Shown piece after piece: positions 50,362 to 62,307 of a stretch of DNA of 64,000 bases; within the stretch, counting starts at the first letter, position 1; each line of letters begins with the position of its first letter. Below the pieces are notes generated by a model, which saw only the letters and a program-made list of their open reading frames with translations, was not told where the DNA came from and did not search any database. The position numbers were made by a program, and so were the translations under genes. The DNA lies in NCBI GenBank assembly GCA_026417615.1, contig JAOACY010000013.1:1-64000 (forward strand), given 5' to 3'. Source of the DNA: Clostridia bacterium (lineage in GTDB: Bacteria > Bacillota > Clostridia > Acetivibrionales > JAFADI01).

Positions 50362-51765
50362 ATGAAGTCTTTGAAATTACAAGCGCTTATAGCTTTATTT
50401 GCTCTATTAATTCTTGTTTTCCCTGAAGCAGGCCTTGCACAGCATAATGAAGGAAAAACTGCCTTTAAAGATCTTCCTTCGGGGCATTGGGCATATGAGG
50501 CTATACAGAAAATGGTTGAAAAAGGAATAATAAACGGCTATGCGGATAATACCTACAGACCTGACAATATTGTTTCAAGAGCGGATTTTGCCAAGCTTAT
50601 GGTTTTGTCTCTTGGACTTGATGCAACGAATCCTGGGAAGAGCACCTTTCTTGATGTCGGTACAAGCCATTGGGCGAATAAATATGTTGAAAGGGCAAAG
50701 TATTACCTTACCGGCTTCAGAACATCCAGCGGCGATTATTTCAAGCCGGAGGACCCTGCTGTGAGAGAGGATATGGCTGTTGCCCTGGTAAAAGCAAGAA
50801 AACTGGAAAATGACGATTATGACGAAAGCCTTCTTGATGTTTTTAATGATAAGGAAGGCATATCTCCTAAGTTGAAAAAATATGTTGCCTTGGCAGTAAA
50901 GCATGGAATTATGAAGGGAAATGCTCTTGCGGACTCTACAAAGAAGGCTTTTAATCCTCAAGGGTCTTTGACAAGAGCCCAGGCGGCCGTTCTGCTTTAT
51001 AACGTTATGAATAGCTCACAAGAGAAAGTAACTTATGAAAATGTGGAAGAAAACAATGCATCTAATCTTGAACTGCAGGACGAAGAAAGCTCTGTACAGT
51101 ATACTATTCCAAAGGTTTCCGGCAATATTGAAAACGGGAAAATCGTATTAAGGTGGAATGCGGTAAAAGACAGAAGGTTCAGATATTATAAAGTTGTAGT
51201 TTCAAAGAACAATCCATATCCGTCATATCCTGAGGACGGTTATTTATATTGCATTGAGGACAGTAACACCACATATGCTGTAATAGACAACAGAGAAGCT
51301 TATAACGGCGGGGATTTCGGAAGCTATCTGATACCAGGGCAAAAATATTATTTCAGCGTAACTGTGGTTTATGAAGATGTGAAGCTAAGAGGAAATGTAA
51401 TTCAAATAGCATATCCAGTTAATGCATCAAATGCATCCTCAAGCTTTCAGGCTCCGGTGGTTAATGTGAAAGCAGTTGACGGAAAGGTACTTATAAGCTG
51501 GAATACAATCAACGACAGCAGGCTCCAAGGCTATAAAATAGTTATCTCAAAAAACAACCCGACACCCAAATATCCTGAAGACGGTTATCAGCAATGGATA
51601 ACAGATAAAAACAGGAACAACTGGGTTGTACAGGCCGGTGACTGCTATAACGGGGGTGACTTCGGGGAAAAGCTGGTTAAAGGACAGGCATATTACTTTA
51701 GCGTAACAGCGGTTTATAATGGAGCGAAAGTAAGAGGAAATGCTGTAAGCGTGCGTGTTCCATAA
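50362..51765 (+). CDS. SLH-domain surface protein with two tandem FN3-like repeats
   Basis: FKDLPSGHWAYEAIQKMVEKGIINGYADNTYRPDNIVSRADFAKLMV (SLH), further SLH repeats; two copies of YKxVxSKNNPxPxYPEDGY...YNGGDFG...GQxYYFSVTxVY. Confidence 0.92.
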   Translation: MKSLKLQALIALFALLILVFPEAGLAQHNEGKTAFKDLPSGHWAYEAIQKMVEKGIINGYADNTYRPDNIVSRADFAKLMVLSLGLDATNPGKSTFLDVGTSHWANKYVERAKYYLTGFRTSSGDYFKPEDPAVREDMAVALVKARKLENDDYDESLLDVFNDKEGISPKLKKYVALAVKHGIMKGNALADSTKKAFNPQGSLTRAQAAVLLYNVMNSSQEKVTYENVEENNASNLELQDEESSVQYTIPKVSGNIENGKIVLRWNAVKDRRFRYYKVVVSKNNPYPSYPEDGYLYCIEDSNTTYAVIDNREAYNGGDFGSYLIPGQKYYFSVTVVYEDVKLRGNVIQIAYPVNASNASSSFQAPVVNVKAVDGKVLISWNTINDSRLQGYKIVISKNNPTPKYPEDGYQQWITDKNRNNWVVQAGDCYNGGDFGEKLVKGQAYYFSVTAVYNGAKVRGNAVSVRVP

Positions 51766-51768
51766 ACT

Positions 51769-52893
51769 ATGATAAACTATTATGCCGCTTATTCAACACA
51801 GGCAATGCTTATGATAGCAGCAGCCATTGCCTGTGTAATCCTCGGAGCCTTTTTATGTGCATATTTGTTTGTTAAAGCGGAAAAAAGCTTGCTATTATGG
51901 GTCGTAATTGTTGAGTTGACGGTTTTCTTAACCCTTCCTGTTTTAGGGGTGATGTCACTTGTTTCTCCGACTCTTGAATTGCGGAACTTGTATATTGCTT
52001 CGCAGCGATTTGCTGCTCTTTTGGCTGCCGCCCTGCTGCTTTGCATTTTTTCCTGGATGCATCGCCATGGCGGCAGGCTTATGCATTATTCTGCGTATGC
52101 CCTGGTTTTCCTTACAAATATTTTTTGTATTTATTGCTTATTTGAAAACAAATCAGTTATATTGCAGGGCTTTGTAAATGTTGTGGATTTCGCCGTATTC
52201 ATTTTTTTCCTTTTGCTGACCAGACAGCATTTATTTGTTGAGCTTTCTCCGGTATCCATAGACAATTTCATGAACGAGCTTGATCATGACATCATACTGA
52301 TATTTGAAAAAAGCGGCAAGCTGATAGATGCAAACAGCCTGGCAAGAAAATCGTGGGCATTCCTTCAGGACGGGCTTGCAATAAATGATTTTTTTATAAG
52401 CTTGAATAAGCATACGGTTTCAAAAAAGTTTATTGAAAAAAATGGTCTTTTGCAGCATGAAGAGGTTGCAATTAAGTCATTTGATGGCATAAGGCACTAC
52501 CAATACAGTTTATGTGAGGTAAAGGATAAAAAAGGAGCAATTCAGGCTACAGTGCTGATTTTCCATGACATCACAGAAAAAACGGTGCTTGAAGGCGAAT
52601 TGAAGGCAAAAAATGAACAGCTTGAAAAAACCAATATCAAGCTTAATGCTTTTCTGGATACCTCAGAAAGGCTTTTGGAAGAAGAACAAAAGGAAAAAGC
52701 CGCAAAAGATTTAAAGGAGGTTCTAAGTGTCAAAATTGAAAAGCTGTTTTCAGAAATTGAAGCAGTATCCTTTGATAATAAAAATGATAAATTACCGAAT
52801 TTGATTGACAAATGCAGGGAAATAATGTCAGGAATACGCCTTGCTATGCAAAAACTAATTCAGGATGGGAGAAGGGACGAGGAAAATGCTTAA
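51769..52893 (+). CDS. 7TM-PAS sensor protein lacking a recognizable histidine kinase catalytic domain
   Basis: About seven N-terminal hydrophobic segments; PAS-like FMNELDHDIILIFEKSGKLIDANSLARKSW...; C-terminal coiled coil; no HATPase motifs. Confidence 0.75.
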   Translation: MINYYAAYSTQAMLMIAAAIACVILGAFLCAYLFVKAEKSLLLWVVIVELTVFLTLPVLGVMSLVSPTLELRNLYIASQRFAALLAAALLLCIFSWMHRHGGRLMHYSAYALVFLTNIFCIYCLFENKSVILQGFVNVVDFAVFIFFLLLTRQHLFVELSPVSIDNFMNELDHDIILIFEKSGKLIDANSLARKSWAFLQDGLAINDFFISLNKHTVSKKFIEKNGLLQHEEVAIKSFDGIRHYQYSLCEVKDKKGAIQATVLIFHDITEKTVLEGELKAKNEQLEKTNIKLNAFLDTSERLLEEEQKEKAAKDLKEVLSVKIEKLFSEIEAVSFDNKNDKLPNLIDKCREIMSGIRLAMQKLIQDGRRDEENA

Positions 52894-53548
52894 AATAGCT
52901 ATAGCTGATGATCAGGTATTGCTTAGGGAAATGCTTAAAATGGTGCTTTCGTCTGACAATGAATTTGAGATTGCAGGCCTTGCCGGCGACGGAGAGGAAA
53001 TTTTGGATATTTGCCGACGGAACAAGCCGGACATTGTGCTTCTTGACATTAAAATGCCTTTTAAGGATGGCTTTTTTGCACTGGATAGCATAAAAAATGA
53101 AATGCCTGACATTAAAGTAATTATGCTGACTACCTTCGGAGACGAGCGAAATGTGCTGGAGGCTTATAAAAAAGGAGCGAACGGCTATGTTTTAAAAGAC
53201 ATAAAGCCTGAGCTGCTGATAAAAACCATTAAGTGCGTTTCCGAGGGGCTTTTTATTATGCAGGATGAAATAGCAGGACTTGTACGAAAGCGAATTAAGC
53301 TTCCTGCTGCTAAAAAAACAATTGAGCATGAAGCATATGAGCAATTTTATGACAAGTACGGCCTTGACGCTGTTGACAGGAAGATTGTGAGGCTTTTGAC
53401 AGACGGCAAGAGCAATAAAGAAATAGGAGAGGCTATTAATTATTCTGAAGGCTCGGTAAAAAACAGGATATCCCGTATCCTGGACGCAACCGGATTGAAG
53501 GACCGTACACAAATTGCGGTTTTCGCATTGCAAAACAATATTATTTGA
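52886..53548 (+). CDS. NarL/LuxR family response regulator
   Basis: LKIAIADDQVLLREMLKMVL..PDIVLLDIKMPFKDG...VIMLTTFGDERNVLEAYKKGANGYVLKD; HTH LLTDGKSNKEIGEAINYSEGSVKNRISRILDATGLKDRTQIAVFAL. Confidence 0.95.
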   Translation: MLKIAIADDQVLLREMLKMVLSSDNEFEIAGLAGDGEEILDICRRNKPDIVLLDIKMPFKDGFFALDSIKNEMPDIKVIMLTTFGDERNVLEAYKKGANGYVLKDIKPELLIKTIKCVSEGLFIMQDEIAGLVRKRIKLPAAKKTIEHEAYEQFYDKYGLDAVDRKIVRLLTDGKSNKEIGEAINYSEGSVKNRISRILDATGLKDRTQIAVFALQNNII

Positions 53549-55268
53549 CGGCTTGGCAAAGAGGAATGGAGGCTTGAATGCAGAAGCCCTGACCGTCCAA
53601 GGAATGGCAGTTGAATTTGCCTTTAAGGACACAAATGCGCTGCTCCATGCCAAAGATGCCCATGCCCTTTTGGAATGTTCCGCAGCCTGAACCGTTGTCA
53701 ATTATATATAATTCAATTATTTGATTTTTGTTCCTAAGGATAATGTCAACTCTGCTTGCCTTCCCATGACGCAATGCGTTTGTTATGCCTTCGCGGGCTA
53801 CCTTGAATATGGTATCTGCAATCAAGCCGTCAAGCTCTGGCATTAAGCCAGAGGAGCTTATTTCCACGGCAACAAAAGCGGTACGGAACTCATCAGCCAG
53901 TTTTTCAAGCCTTTCAAAAATTCCCTGGCTTTTTGAGGGACAGTTATTTTCCGCTGAAGCAACCATGTTTAGTTCCATCAAGCTATTAATTATTATTTTT
54001 TTTGCCCTCGAGATATATTCCATTGCTTGGGATTCATCGTTGGAAAGCCTTGCTATTTCCAATAATGAAATCGCAAGCATGATAGAGTGCCCCAGAATGT
54101 CATGAGCCTCCTGGGCAATATAATTGCGTGTTCTTGCAACAACAAGCCTTTTCTTTATTTCAGCCTGGAGCTTCAATTGATGATTGGCTGACTGCAGCTT
54201 GTCGTTTTTTTTCTGCAAATCCTTTATGATTGCTTGCTTTGCCGTAACATCCACAAAGCATATGTATGCTCCCCTATAAAACTTATGCGCTACCGGCCTG
54301 CAAATAACCCTGATGTGCAAGCCGCCTTGTGTTTTATAAGTAAAATCATGCTCTGTACTTGTATCGAAATCTGCGGAGAGCTTTTCAAAAGGGGAAAAGG
54401 CTTGTTTGCAAAAACCTTTTTCCATGCTTTCCTCAGAGCATGGAGAAAGCTTTCCCGAGAGCTTCATTTGTTTGAAGGTTTCGTTAAAAGCTGCAATCCT
54501 GTCACCCTTTGCAAGCAGAATACCTTCAGGTATGTTTGCCAAAGCGGACTTTCGAGCAATTTTAAGATTGTCAAAAAAATCAAGCTTAAATGTGGCAAAA
54601 GCAAGCAGTACAAGAGAGGCGGAGGCAGACATAGGAGTTATATCAAAGGGGGGAGAGAACCCAAAAATTTTCTTGAAGAATCGAAAAACATAAAGAATGT
54701 TTGCAATCAAAGGGATGGCAATGGCAATGGTGAAAAATAGGGTTTGAATGCGTTTTTCAATTAAGCCGGAAAAAAATTTCTTAACGCATAGTAAAATTCC
54801 AATTATAAACAACAAAAAGCTATAGCCCTGATACAAATAAAAAAGCGGCCCGAAGCTGTCGCCCCAGAAATCAAAGCTGGAATAAAACAAATAATGGATA
54901 GAATTTGTTATAATTATTATAAAAAATATGGCTGAAGAAATTAATAAGGGCTGAATGATCTTACGGCAAGGCTTGACGCCGGTTGCAAAAATACTTGCAA
55001 ATATGATAAAAGCGGGTCCGAGAAAGCAAACGCCGGCATATTGGCAGGCAACAAAAAAGAACTTGAGGTTGGCATCAGGCGCAAAGGTTTTAAGAATTTT
55101 GGCAATAATCCAGTGAGCAAGGATAGCCTGCAAAACGAAAAATGAGCTTAATAAAGAGCCCTTTTTTGCCTTCAAATAAATCACGGTATTAATAAAAACA
55201 ATCAAAAAAAGGGAAATAAAATGAAAAAGAGCAATGTAATAAGATTCATACACAAAGGTCTCGGTCAT
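53541..55268 (-). CDS. 7TM (+PAS) sensor histidine kinase, HisKA_3/HATPase_c
   Basis: AQEAHDILGHSIMLAISLLEIARL (phospho-His box), FKVAREGITNALRHGKASRVDI (N box), IIDNGSGCGTFQKGMGIFGMEQRICVLKG (G box). Confidence 0.92.
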   Translation of the reverse strand: MTETFVYESYYIALFHFISLFLIVFINTVIYLKAKKGSLLSSFFVLQAILAHWIIAKILKTFAPDANLKFFFVACQYAGVCFLGPAFIIFASIFATGVKPCRKIIQPLLISSAIFFIIIITNSIHYLFYSSFDFWGDSFGPLFYLYQGYSFLLFIIGILLCVKKFFSGLIEKRIQTLFFTIAIAIPLIANILYVFRFFKKIFGFSPPFDITPMSASASLVLLAFATFKLDFFDNLKIARKSALANIPEGILLAKGDRIAAFNETFKQMKLSGKLSPCSEESMEKGFCKQAFSPFEKLSADFDTSTEHDFTYKTQGGLHIRVICRPVAHKFYRGAYICFVDVTAKQAIIKDLQKKNDKLQSANHQLKLQAEIKKRLVVARTRNYIAQEAHDILGHSIMLAISLLEIARLSNDESQAMEYISRAKKIIINSLMELNMVASAENNCPSKSQGIFERLEKLADEFRTAFVAVEISSSGLMPELDGLIADTIFKVAREGITNALRHGKASRVDIILRNKNQIIELYIIDNGSGCGTFQKGMGIFGMEQRICVLKGKFNCHSLDGQGFCIQASIPLCQAVK

Positions 55269-55439
55269 TTTTACCTCATCATTTTAAAACGGTTAGCTTG
55301 ATTTTTGGCCATAAGTCACTGGAATAATGACTTTAGGCACTACAAACACCCTTTGTATTTATATTATAATAAGTATTGGTTATTATTGTCAATTTATATG
55401 TTATAATAAGATAAGAATTAAGAGGGAAGGATGGAGTGG

Positions 55440-55961
55440 ATGAAAAGAAATTTATTGTTTTTTTTAATTTCAGCTTTAATCATATTTACCGGTGCGGGGT
55501 GCTCAGGCGGAGAAACCAAGCAGGACCGGACGGAAATTAACAGCTCAGGCGAACAGGAAAAAAAAGCTGTTGAAGTCAATGAAGCAAATAAGGAATCAAT
55601 AGTATTAAAAAATGAAGATGGAAGCCTGGCGGTTTCAGGCGGGAAAAGCGTAGAATTGCCAAAAGGCTATCCGTCTGATAAGTTCCCCGTTTATGAAAAC
55701 AGCTTCATATATTCGGCTGTTGAATTGCAAGGCTCGTATACTGTTTCAGCCTATAGCAAGGATGAAGTGAAAAAGGTTATAGCTTTTTATGAAAAGGTAT
55801 TAGAAGGCGCAAAGACGAATATGGAAACTAAAACTGATGAAAGCCTTACATCCATGGGGACCAAAAACGGGTATGCCTATACCATGGATGTGGGAAAAAG
55901 CTCTGAGCAGGGCTATCAGACAATAATAACAATTTCCTTGCAGCCTGCCGCTTCCGAATAA
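55440..55961 (+). CDS. Putative lipoprotein
   Basis: MKRNLLFFLISALIIFTGAGCSGGE lipobox. Confidence 0.8.
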   Translation: MKRNLLFFLISALIIFTGAGCSGGETKQDRTEINSSGEQEKKAVEVNEANKESIVLKNEDGSLAVSGGKSVELPKGYPSDKFPVYENSFIYSAVELQGSYTVSAYSKDEVKKVIAFYEKVLEGAKTNMETKTDESLTSMGTKNGYAYTMDVGKSSEQGYQTIITISLQPAASE

Positions 55962-55986
55962 AAAAGATGGGGAGGGTGTATTTTAT

Positions 55987-58900
55987 ATGAAAAGCTTCTA
56001 TTTGTTATTTAAAAAGCTTTTTATACTGGTTTTGCTGCCTATACTCATTTCAGCATGGATATTGCCGGCTTGTTCAACCTGTGCTGCTATTGTCAATGAA
56101 CCTTTTTTATTAAATCCCATAGATGGGAAAACAATACAAAATATGGGATTCCCAGACCTTCCGGACATTTCAAGGGATGCAAGGCTAAAGGGCATTCAGC
56201 CTGCGTCATTGAAAAATTTGAGCTTAAGACTCAAGGAAGGTGTTAATTGGCTGAGCGAAGCAGACTCTCAAATCATAAAAGAGAAAGCCGTCAGCGGGAA
56301 AATAAGCCAATCTCTCCTGCCTTCAGTCGTTCCGGGCAGGATATATATTGATCCCTTCTCCATGCTGGCATTTGAATTTGTAAGGGCAGATACCGGCAGC
56401 CTCTACATGGTTTTAGCGGACGAAGACAAAATTGTTGAAGAAATATCAATTCCAGAGCAGATAGTATTTTTAAACGAAGCAAATATTACTACCCTTGCCA
56501 AGGGTATCAACACCACTTCTTATAAAATGAAATCCGGAACTACTGAAAGGTCGGGATTCAATTTTTATTTTGACGAACGTCAAACCATTCCGGGGTACGA
56601 CAAGGAAGGAAAACGCATAGAGGTCGCTCTGAAAGGAAGCTTGAATCTTGATTCCCCTGCCGTTGAAGTAAAATACACGAAAGACAACGGCTACAAGTTT
56701 GTGTTTTTTGCATCTCAGACTGCGGAAGTAAAGGCTGAGATGCTTGCGGAAATAAAAAAAGATGTAAAAATTCCGCTTTACGATTTTACCATTCCTGCCA
56801 AAGGCTGCAAGATTACTGTAGGTTTTTTCCTTGTTCTGGGCGTTGACGGCCGCATTACGATGGATTATTCAGTAAAACAAAGCTCCGGTATAAGGGCGGG
56901 GCTTCAGGGAGATACTTCATATTATTTACCTTCCAGTCTTAATACTGTAAAAGAAGTAAGCTTTACATTTACACCAATGGGCTTGTCTCTTTCTGCAGAC
57001 GTAAAGGGAGAAACCAGCCTCTTAGCTGAGGTTGCCTTTGATGTTCTTGGAAAATGCAAGGTTATTTTTGACAACAAGCTTGGAGTCCTCCTTGAAGCAA
57101 AAGCCGGTTTGCAAGGCGGAGGAGATTACCTGAGCATAAAGGGGGACGGCTTTGTAAAAATAAACGGAAGAATAAAGGTAAAATCATTTGATAAAAGCAA
57201 AACTATATATGAGTATAAGTATCCTCTTTTCAACTATGTAAAGGAACGCTCAGGAGGCTATAGTATAGACATTACAGAAGCATGCGCCTATAAGGATATT
57301 ATCAAAGGTAAAATAGCCGAAAAAGCAACAGCAAAACCATATGCAAACAAAGAAATTCAGTTGAAAATAAATGATTCTTCGGGAAATGAAAAGGTTTTGA
57401 GCACGGTAACGGATAATTCCGGAGCCTTCATAAAGCCCTATGATTTAAAAAAAGGCAGCATGGTTAGAATTAAAGTTCCGGGAAGCTCAAATATCTGGTC
57501 GTATCCACGTGAGGCCAGCTTTCCTTTTGACCATGTGGCCATAGAGGCTGCGGATTATCTTACAGATACTGTTAATGGCTATCTGAGCGGCTCGGGACAG
57601 GATGATTCGACTTATAACGGTCCTGTGTCCATATACATAGAACGCTCAAACAATATTTCGCTTCATCCCCAAGACAATATTTCTCTTCCTGTCGAATATG
57701 CCATAAAACTTAATGCGCAAAGCACAGGCGGGAAGTTTAAGCTTCAGGGAGCCGATATCAGGCCCTTTGACAAGGTCTATGCCGTATTGGAGAAGGATGG
57801 GTTTGTATTTTCCAGCAATAAGCTTGAAGCTGAAGGAATAAATGTTTGCGTAGAGGGCGGTTACAAACAGGAAGCCAACCGTTTGAGCTCACCCGGCAGT
57901 TATGTGCTTCTAGGCAGCTCCAAGACTGAAGCTCCTTTTACGGGAGAAGCTTATTTTCAAGTGGCAGCCCTTTACCCACACTGTTCACAACCTGAAAACA
58001 CACTCAAAATGAAGGAATGGCGTCTTGATTTTGCCTCTTTGCCTGGAACTGGAATTTCTTCGGCCGGCACAGGCCCATGGGAGCTTGACCTTAACTCCTT
58101 GGCTAGCCAGATAACTTCTCCCTTGGACAGGTACAGGAGCTCATTGGCTGGGACCCGCTCAGTCAATTATCATGTCTTCGAAACCTTAAAATTTTTTGTT
58201 GAAGGCAAAAAGCTTGAGTATTTCAATGAAGCCAAATCCTGTGAGCAGGAAAAAATAGAAAGCCTGTTAAACAAAATAGAAAAAAATTATCCGGTTGTTG
58301 GAGCCGCACCTGCGGAATTCTATCTTAAGAACCTGAGAGCCTTTGCGCTTGAAGCTGGTAAGGCGAACAGTGAACAAAACAAAGGTGCTCTTTCTCCTCA
58401 AAACTGCACTTGTGATGTTTCGATAAAATACTATAATTCTGCTGCAAGCACAACTCCTGAATACACCAGAAGCTATAGATTTTCCGCCTTGGATTCAAAG
58501 CAAAAGCTTGAGCAGGGAGTGAGAGATCCTATACTGTTCTGGGATAAAAAGAGCAAAACCAAGGTAATAAGCTATCAGGAATTTCCTAAAAATGAAAGCT
58601 TGCGCTACGATCTTGACGACTACATCCCTGAATTCAAGGGCTTGCCTTTCGCCCTTAAGGGAAATGAGCAATTAAACGGAATAACCTGCCAGGTTTGGGA
58701 GAAAAGTAAAAAAATTGATCCTATAATGAATGTATATGTCAAGCTGCAGCTATTCACTGATAAAAACAGCGGCCTGCCTTTGAAAGCTATTTTTTATGAC
58801 GGATACTACCAGAAAATTGAGATGCTTTTTAATAACTGGAAGCAGGCTTCAGGAGGTGAATCGGTGCTTTTTCCGCCTTTATTCGGGGGAATAAGGTATC

Positions 58901-59364
58901 CGACAGTTAATCTGGAGCTTCCTCCTTTTTCGGATGAAGTGAACGGACAATACGAAGGAGGGAATGGTGAAAGAACAAACACAGTTATAACTCTTGTCAT
59001 TGGGGATTCATATATGACAGTAAACGGAAACAGGCAGGAAATAGACCCGGGAAGAGGCACAAAGCCTCTGATCTTTGAAGGGAGAACCATTATGCCTATC
59101 AGGGCTGTGGTTGAAGCCTTGGGAGGAACTGTAAGCTGGAATGACAGAGAAAAAAGAATAACTATTGTTCGCAAAGATACAATTATTGAAATGGTGGTTG
59201 GAAGCAAAGAAATGCTTGTTAATGGAGTCTCGATATCAAACGATGTTCCTCCAAGGATTATAGGTGAGCGCACATTTGTTCCGGTCAGGTTTGCAGCTGA
59301 AAATTTGAATTGTGTTGTCGGCTGGGATGAAGCAACCAGAACTGTAAGCATAACAACAAGATAA
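55987..59364 (+). CDS. Large secreted protein (1125 aa), C-terminal copper-amine-oxidase N-terminal-like domain
   Basis: N-terminal signal peptide; C-term GDSYMTVNGNRQEIDPGRGTKPLIFEGRTIMPIRAVVEALGGTVSWNDREKRITI...GERTFVPVRFAAENLNCVVGWDEATRTVSI. Confidence 0.85.
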   Translation: MKSFYLLFKKLFILVLLPILISAWILPACSTCAAIVNEPFLLNPIDGKTIQNMGFPDLPDISRDARLKGIQPASLKNLSLRLKEGVNWLSEADSQIIKEKAVSGKISQSLLPSVVPGRIYIDPFSMLAFEFVRADTGSLYMVLADEDKIVEEISIPEQIVFLNEANITTLAKGINTTSYKMKSGTTERSGFNFYFDERQTIPGYDKEGKRIEVALKGSLNLDSPAVEVKYTKDNGYKFVFFASQTAEVKAEMLAEIKKDVKIPLYDFTIPAKGCKITVGFFLVLGVDGRITMDYSVKQSSGIRAGLQGDTSYYLPSSLNTVKEVSFTFTPMGLSLSADVKGETSLLAEVAFDVLGKCKVIFDNKLGVLLEAKAGLQGGGDYLSIKGDGFVKINGRIKVKSFDKSKTIYEYKYPLFNYVKERSGGYSIDITEACAYKDIIKGKIAEKATAKPYANKEIQLKINDSSGNEKVLSTVTDNSGAFIKPYDLKKGSMVRIKVPGSSNIWSYPREASFPFDHVAIEAADYLTDTVNGYLSGSGQDDSTYNGPVSIYIERSNNISLHPQDNISLPVEYAIKLNAQSTGGKFKLQGADIRPFDKVYAVLEKDGFVFSSNKLEAEGINVCVEGGYKQEANRLSSPGSYVLLGSSKTEAPFTGEAYFQVAALYPHCSQPENTLKMKEWRLDFASLPGTGISSAGTGPWELDLNSLASQITSPLDRYRSSLAGTRSVNYHVFETLKFFVEGKKLEYFNEAKSCEQEKIESLLNKIEKNYPVVGAAPAEFYLKNLRAFALEAGKANSEQNKGALSPQNCTCDVSIKYYNSAASTTPEYTRSYRFSALDSKQKLEQGVRDPILFWDKKSKTKVISYQEFPKNESLRYDLDDYIPEFKGLPFALKGNEQLNGITCQVWEKSKKIDPIMNVYVKLQLFTDKNSGLPLKAIFYDGYYQKIEMLFNNWKQASGGESVLFPPLFGGIRYPTVNLELPPFSDEVNGQYEGGNGERTNTVITLVIGDSYMTVNGNRQEIDPGRGTKPLIFEGRTIMPIRAVVEALGGTVSWNDREKRITIVRKDTIIEMVVGSKEMLVNGVSISNDVPPRIIGERTFVPVRFAAENLNCVVGWDEATRTVSITTR

Positions 59365-59379
59365 ATTATAAAAAATATC

Positions 59380-59408
59380 TTGACAGGAAAATACAAGTTT
59401 AATAAAAT
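59380..59408 (+). promoter_or_regulatory. groESL promoter (TTGACA-N17-TAAAAT)
   Basis: -35 59380-59385, -10 59403-59408. Confidence 0.85.
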
Positions 59409-59412
59409 ATTA

Positions 59413-59439
59413 TTAGCACTCGGCTATATTGAGTGCTAA
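59413..59439. promoter_or_regulatory. CIRCE operator (HrcA binding site)
   Basis: TTAGCACTC-N9-GAGTGCTAA, exact consensus, just downstream of the groES -10. Confidence 0.98.
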
Positions 59440-59580
59440 TAAAGCGTTTTAATATTCCTTTTATATTTATTGATATTTATATTAATAGCGTTTAACCGTT
59501 ATCGATATTTTATCTTAAAACTAGAAGGGGTTTTAAAGCGCTTTTTTATATACAATAAACATATGAAAGGAGCAGGTTGA

Positions 59581-61506
<1,926 letters not shown>

Positions 61507-61531
61507 GAGCTTGAAGGGACGGGGAATATGT

Positions 61532-61561
61532 GCCAGCCACTTGGTGTACATAGTGGCTGGC
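61532..61561 (+). terminator. Hairpin after groEL
   Basis: GCCAGCCACT-loop-AGTGGCTGGC followed by ATTTTC. Confidence 0.65.
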
Positions 61562-61591
61562 ATTTTCACATCCATAAGTACTTTTAAATAA

Positions 61592-61612
61592 GTTTTTTTG
61601 CTGTAGAATCAA
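61592..61612 (+). repeat. Repeat family copy G (short right-end fragment) after groEL
   Basis: GTTTTTTTGCTGTAGAATCAA matches the right terminus of the family. Confidence 0.5.
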
Positions 61613-61715
61613 GTTTCAATATTTTTGAGGCATAACATAAATATTCCAAAAAATAAAGAAATTTTGAGATTTAAGAAGATAAACTAAAATATTTCAAAAA
61701 AAGTCTAAAACAAAG

Positions 61716-61732
61716 GTCAAAGATGGTCAAAG
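61716..61732 (+). promoter_or_regulatory. CtsR operator, tandem heptads
   Basis: GGTCAAA-GAT-GGTCAAA, matches the published CtsR direct-repeat consensus; a further GGTCAAA lies at 61791-61797. Confidence 0.88.
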
Positions 61733-61739
61733 TCAACAG

Positions 61740-61768
61740 TTGAAAAAGCAATACAAATATTGTATAAA
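61740..61768 (+). promoter_or_regulatory. hsp20 promoter (TTGAAA-N17-TATAAA)
   Basis: -35 61740-61745, -10 61763-61768, 8 bp downstream of the CtsR site. Confidence 0.7.
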
Positions 61769-61826
61769 TAATAGTGTAAGGACCGAACAAGGTCAAAAAA
61801 AAATGAGATTTTTGGAGGTGTTGTTT

Positions 61827-62282
61827 ATGTTCGGATTGGTTCCATTTGAAAGAAAGGGCAGAGGTCTTCAAAGAAGAAACGGTGACTATTTTGACATTGA
61901 CAGCATTTTTGAGAATTTCTTCAACGACGCGGTTCTTCCTTCCTTCTTCAGCAAAAGCAATCAGATGAGAGTTGACATCAGTGAAAATGACAAGGAATAT
62001 ATTCTTGAGGCTGAGCTGCCTGGAGTTAAAAAGGAAGAAATAAACCTGGAGGTTCATGACGACAGGCTTACAATCAGCGTGAACAGGGACGAGAGTAATG
62101 AGGAGAGGAAGGACAACTACTTAAGAAGGGAAAGAAGAACAAGCTCCATGGTGAGGTCGTTTTCAATCGAAAACGTTGTAAGCGACAAGATTACAGCAAA
62201 GCATGAAAACGGAATTCTCACTCTGGTGCTCCCTAAAAAGGAAGAAACCAAACCAAAGGGAAGGAAAATTGATATTTCTTAA
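61827..62282 (+). CDS. Hsp20/alpha-crystallin family small heat-shock protein
   Basis: MRVDISENDKEYILEAELPGVKKEEINLEVHDDRLTISVNR...; start at ATG 61827 after GGAGGTG. Confidence 0.95.
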   Translation: MFGLVPFERKGRGLQRRNGDYFDIDSIFENFFNDAVLPSFFSKSNQMRVDISENDKEYILEAELPGVKKEEINLEVHDDRLTISVNRDESNEERKDNYLRRERRTSSMVRSFSIENVVSDKITAKHENGILTLVLPKKEETKPKGRKIDIS

Positions 62283-62307
62283 TTTCTGCCCGATGCATGG
62301 AAATTTT

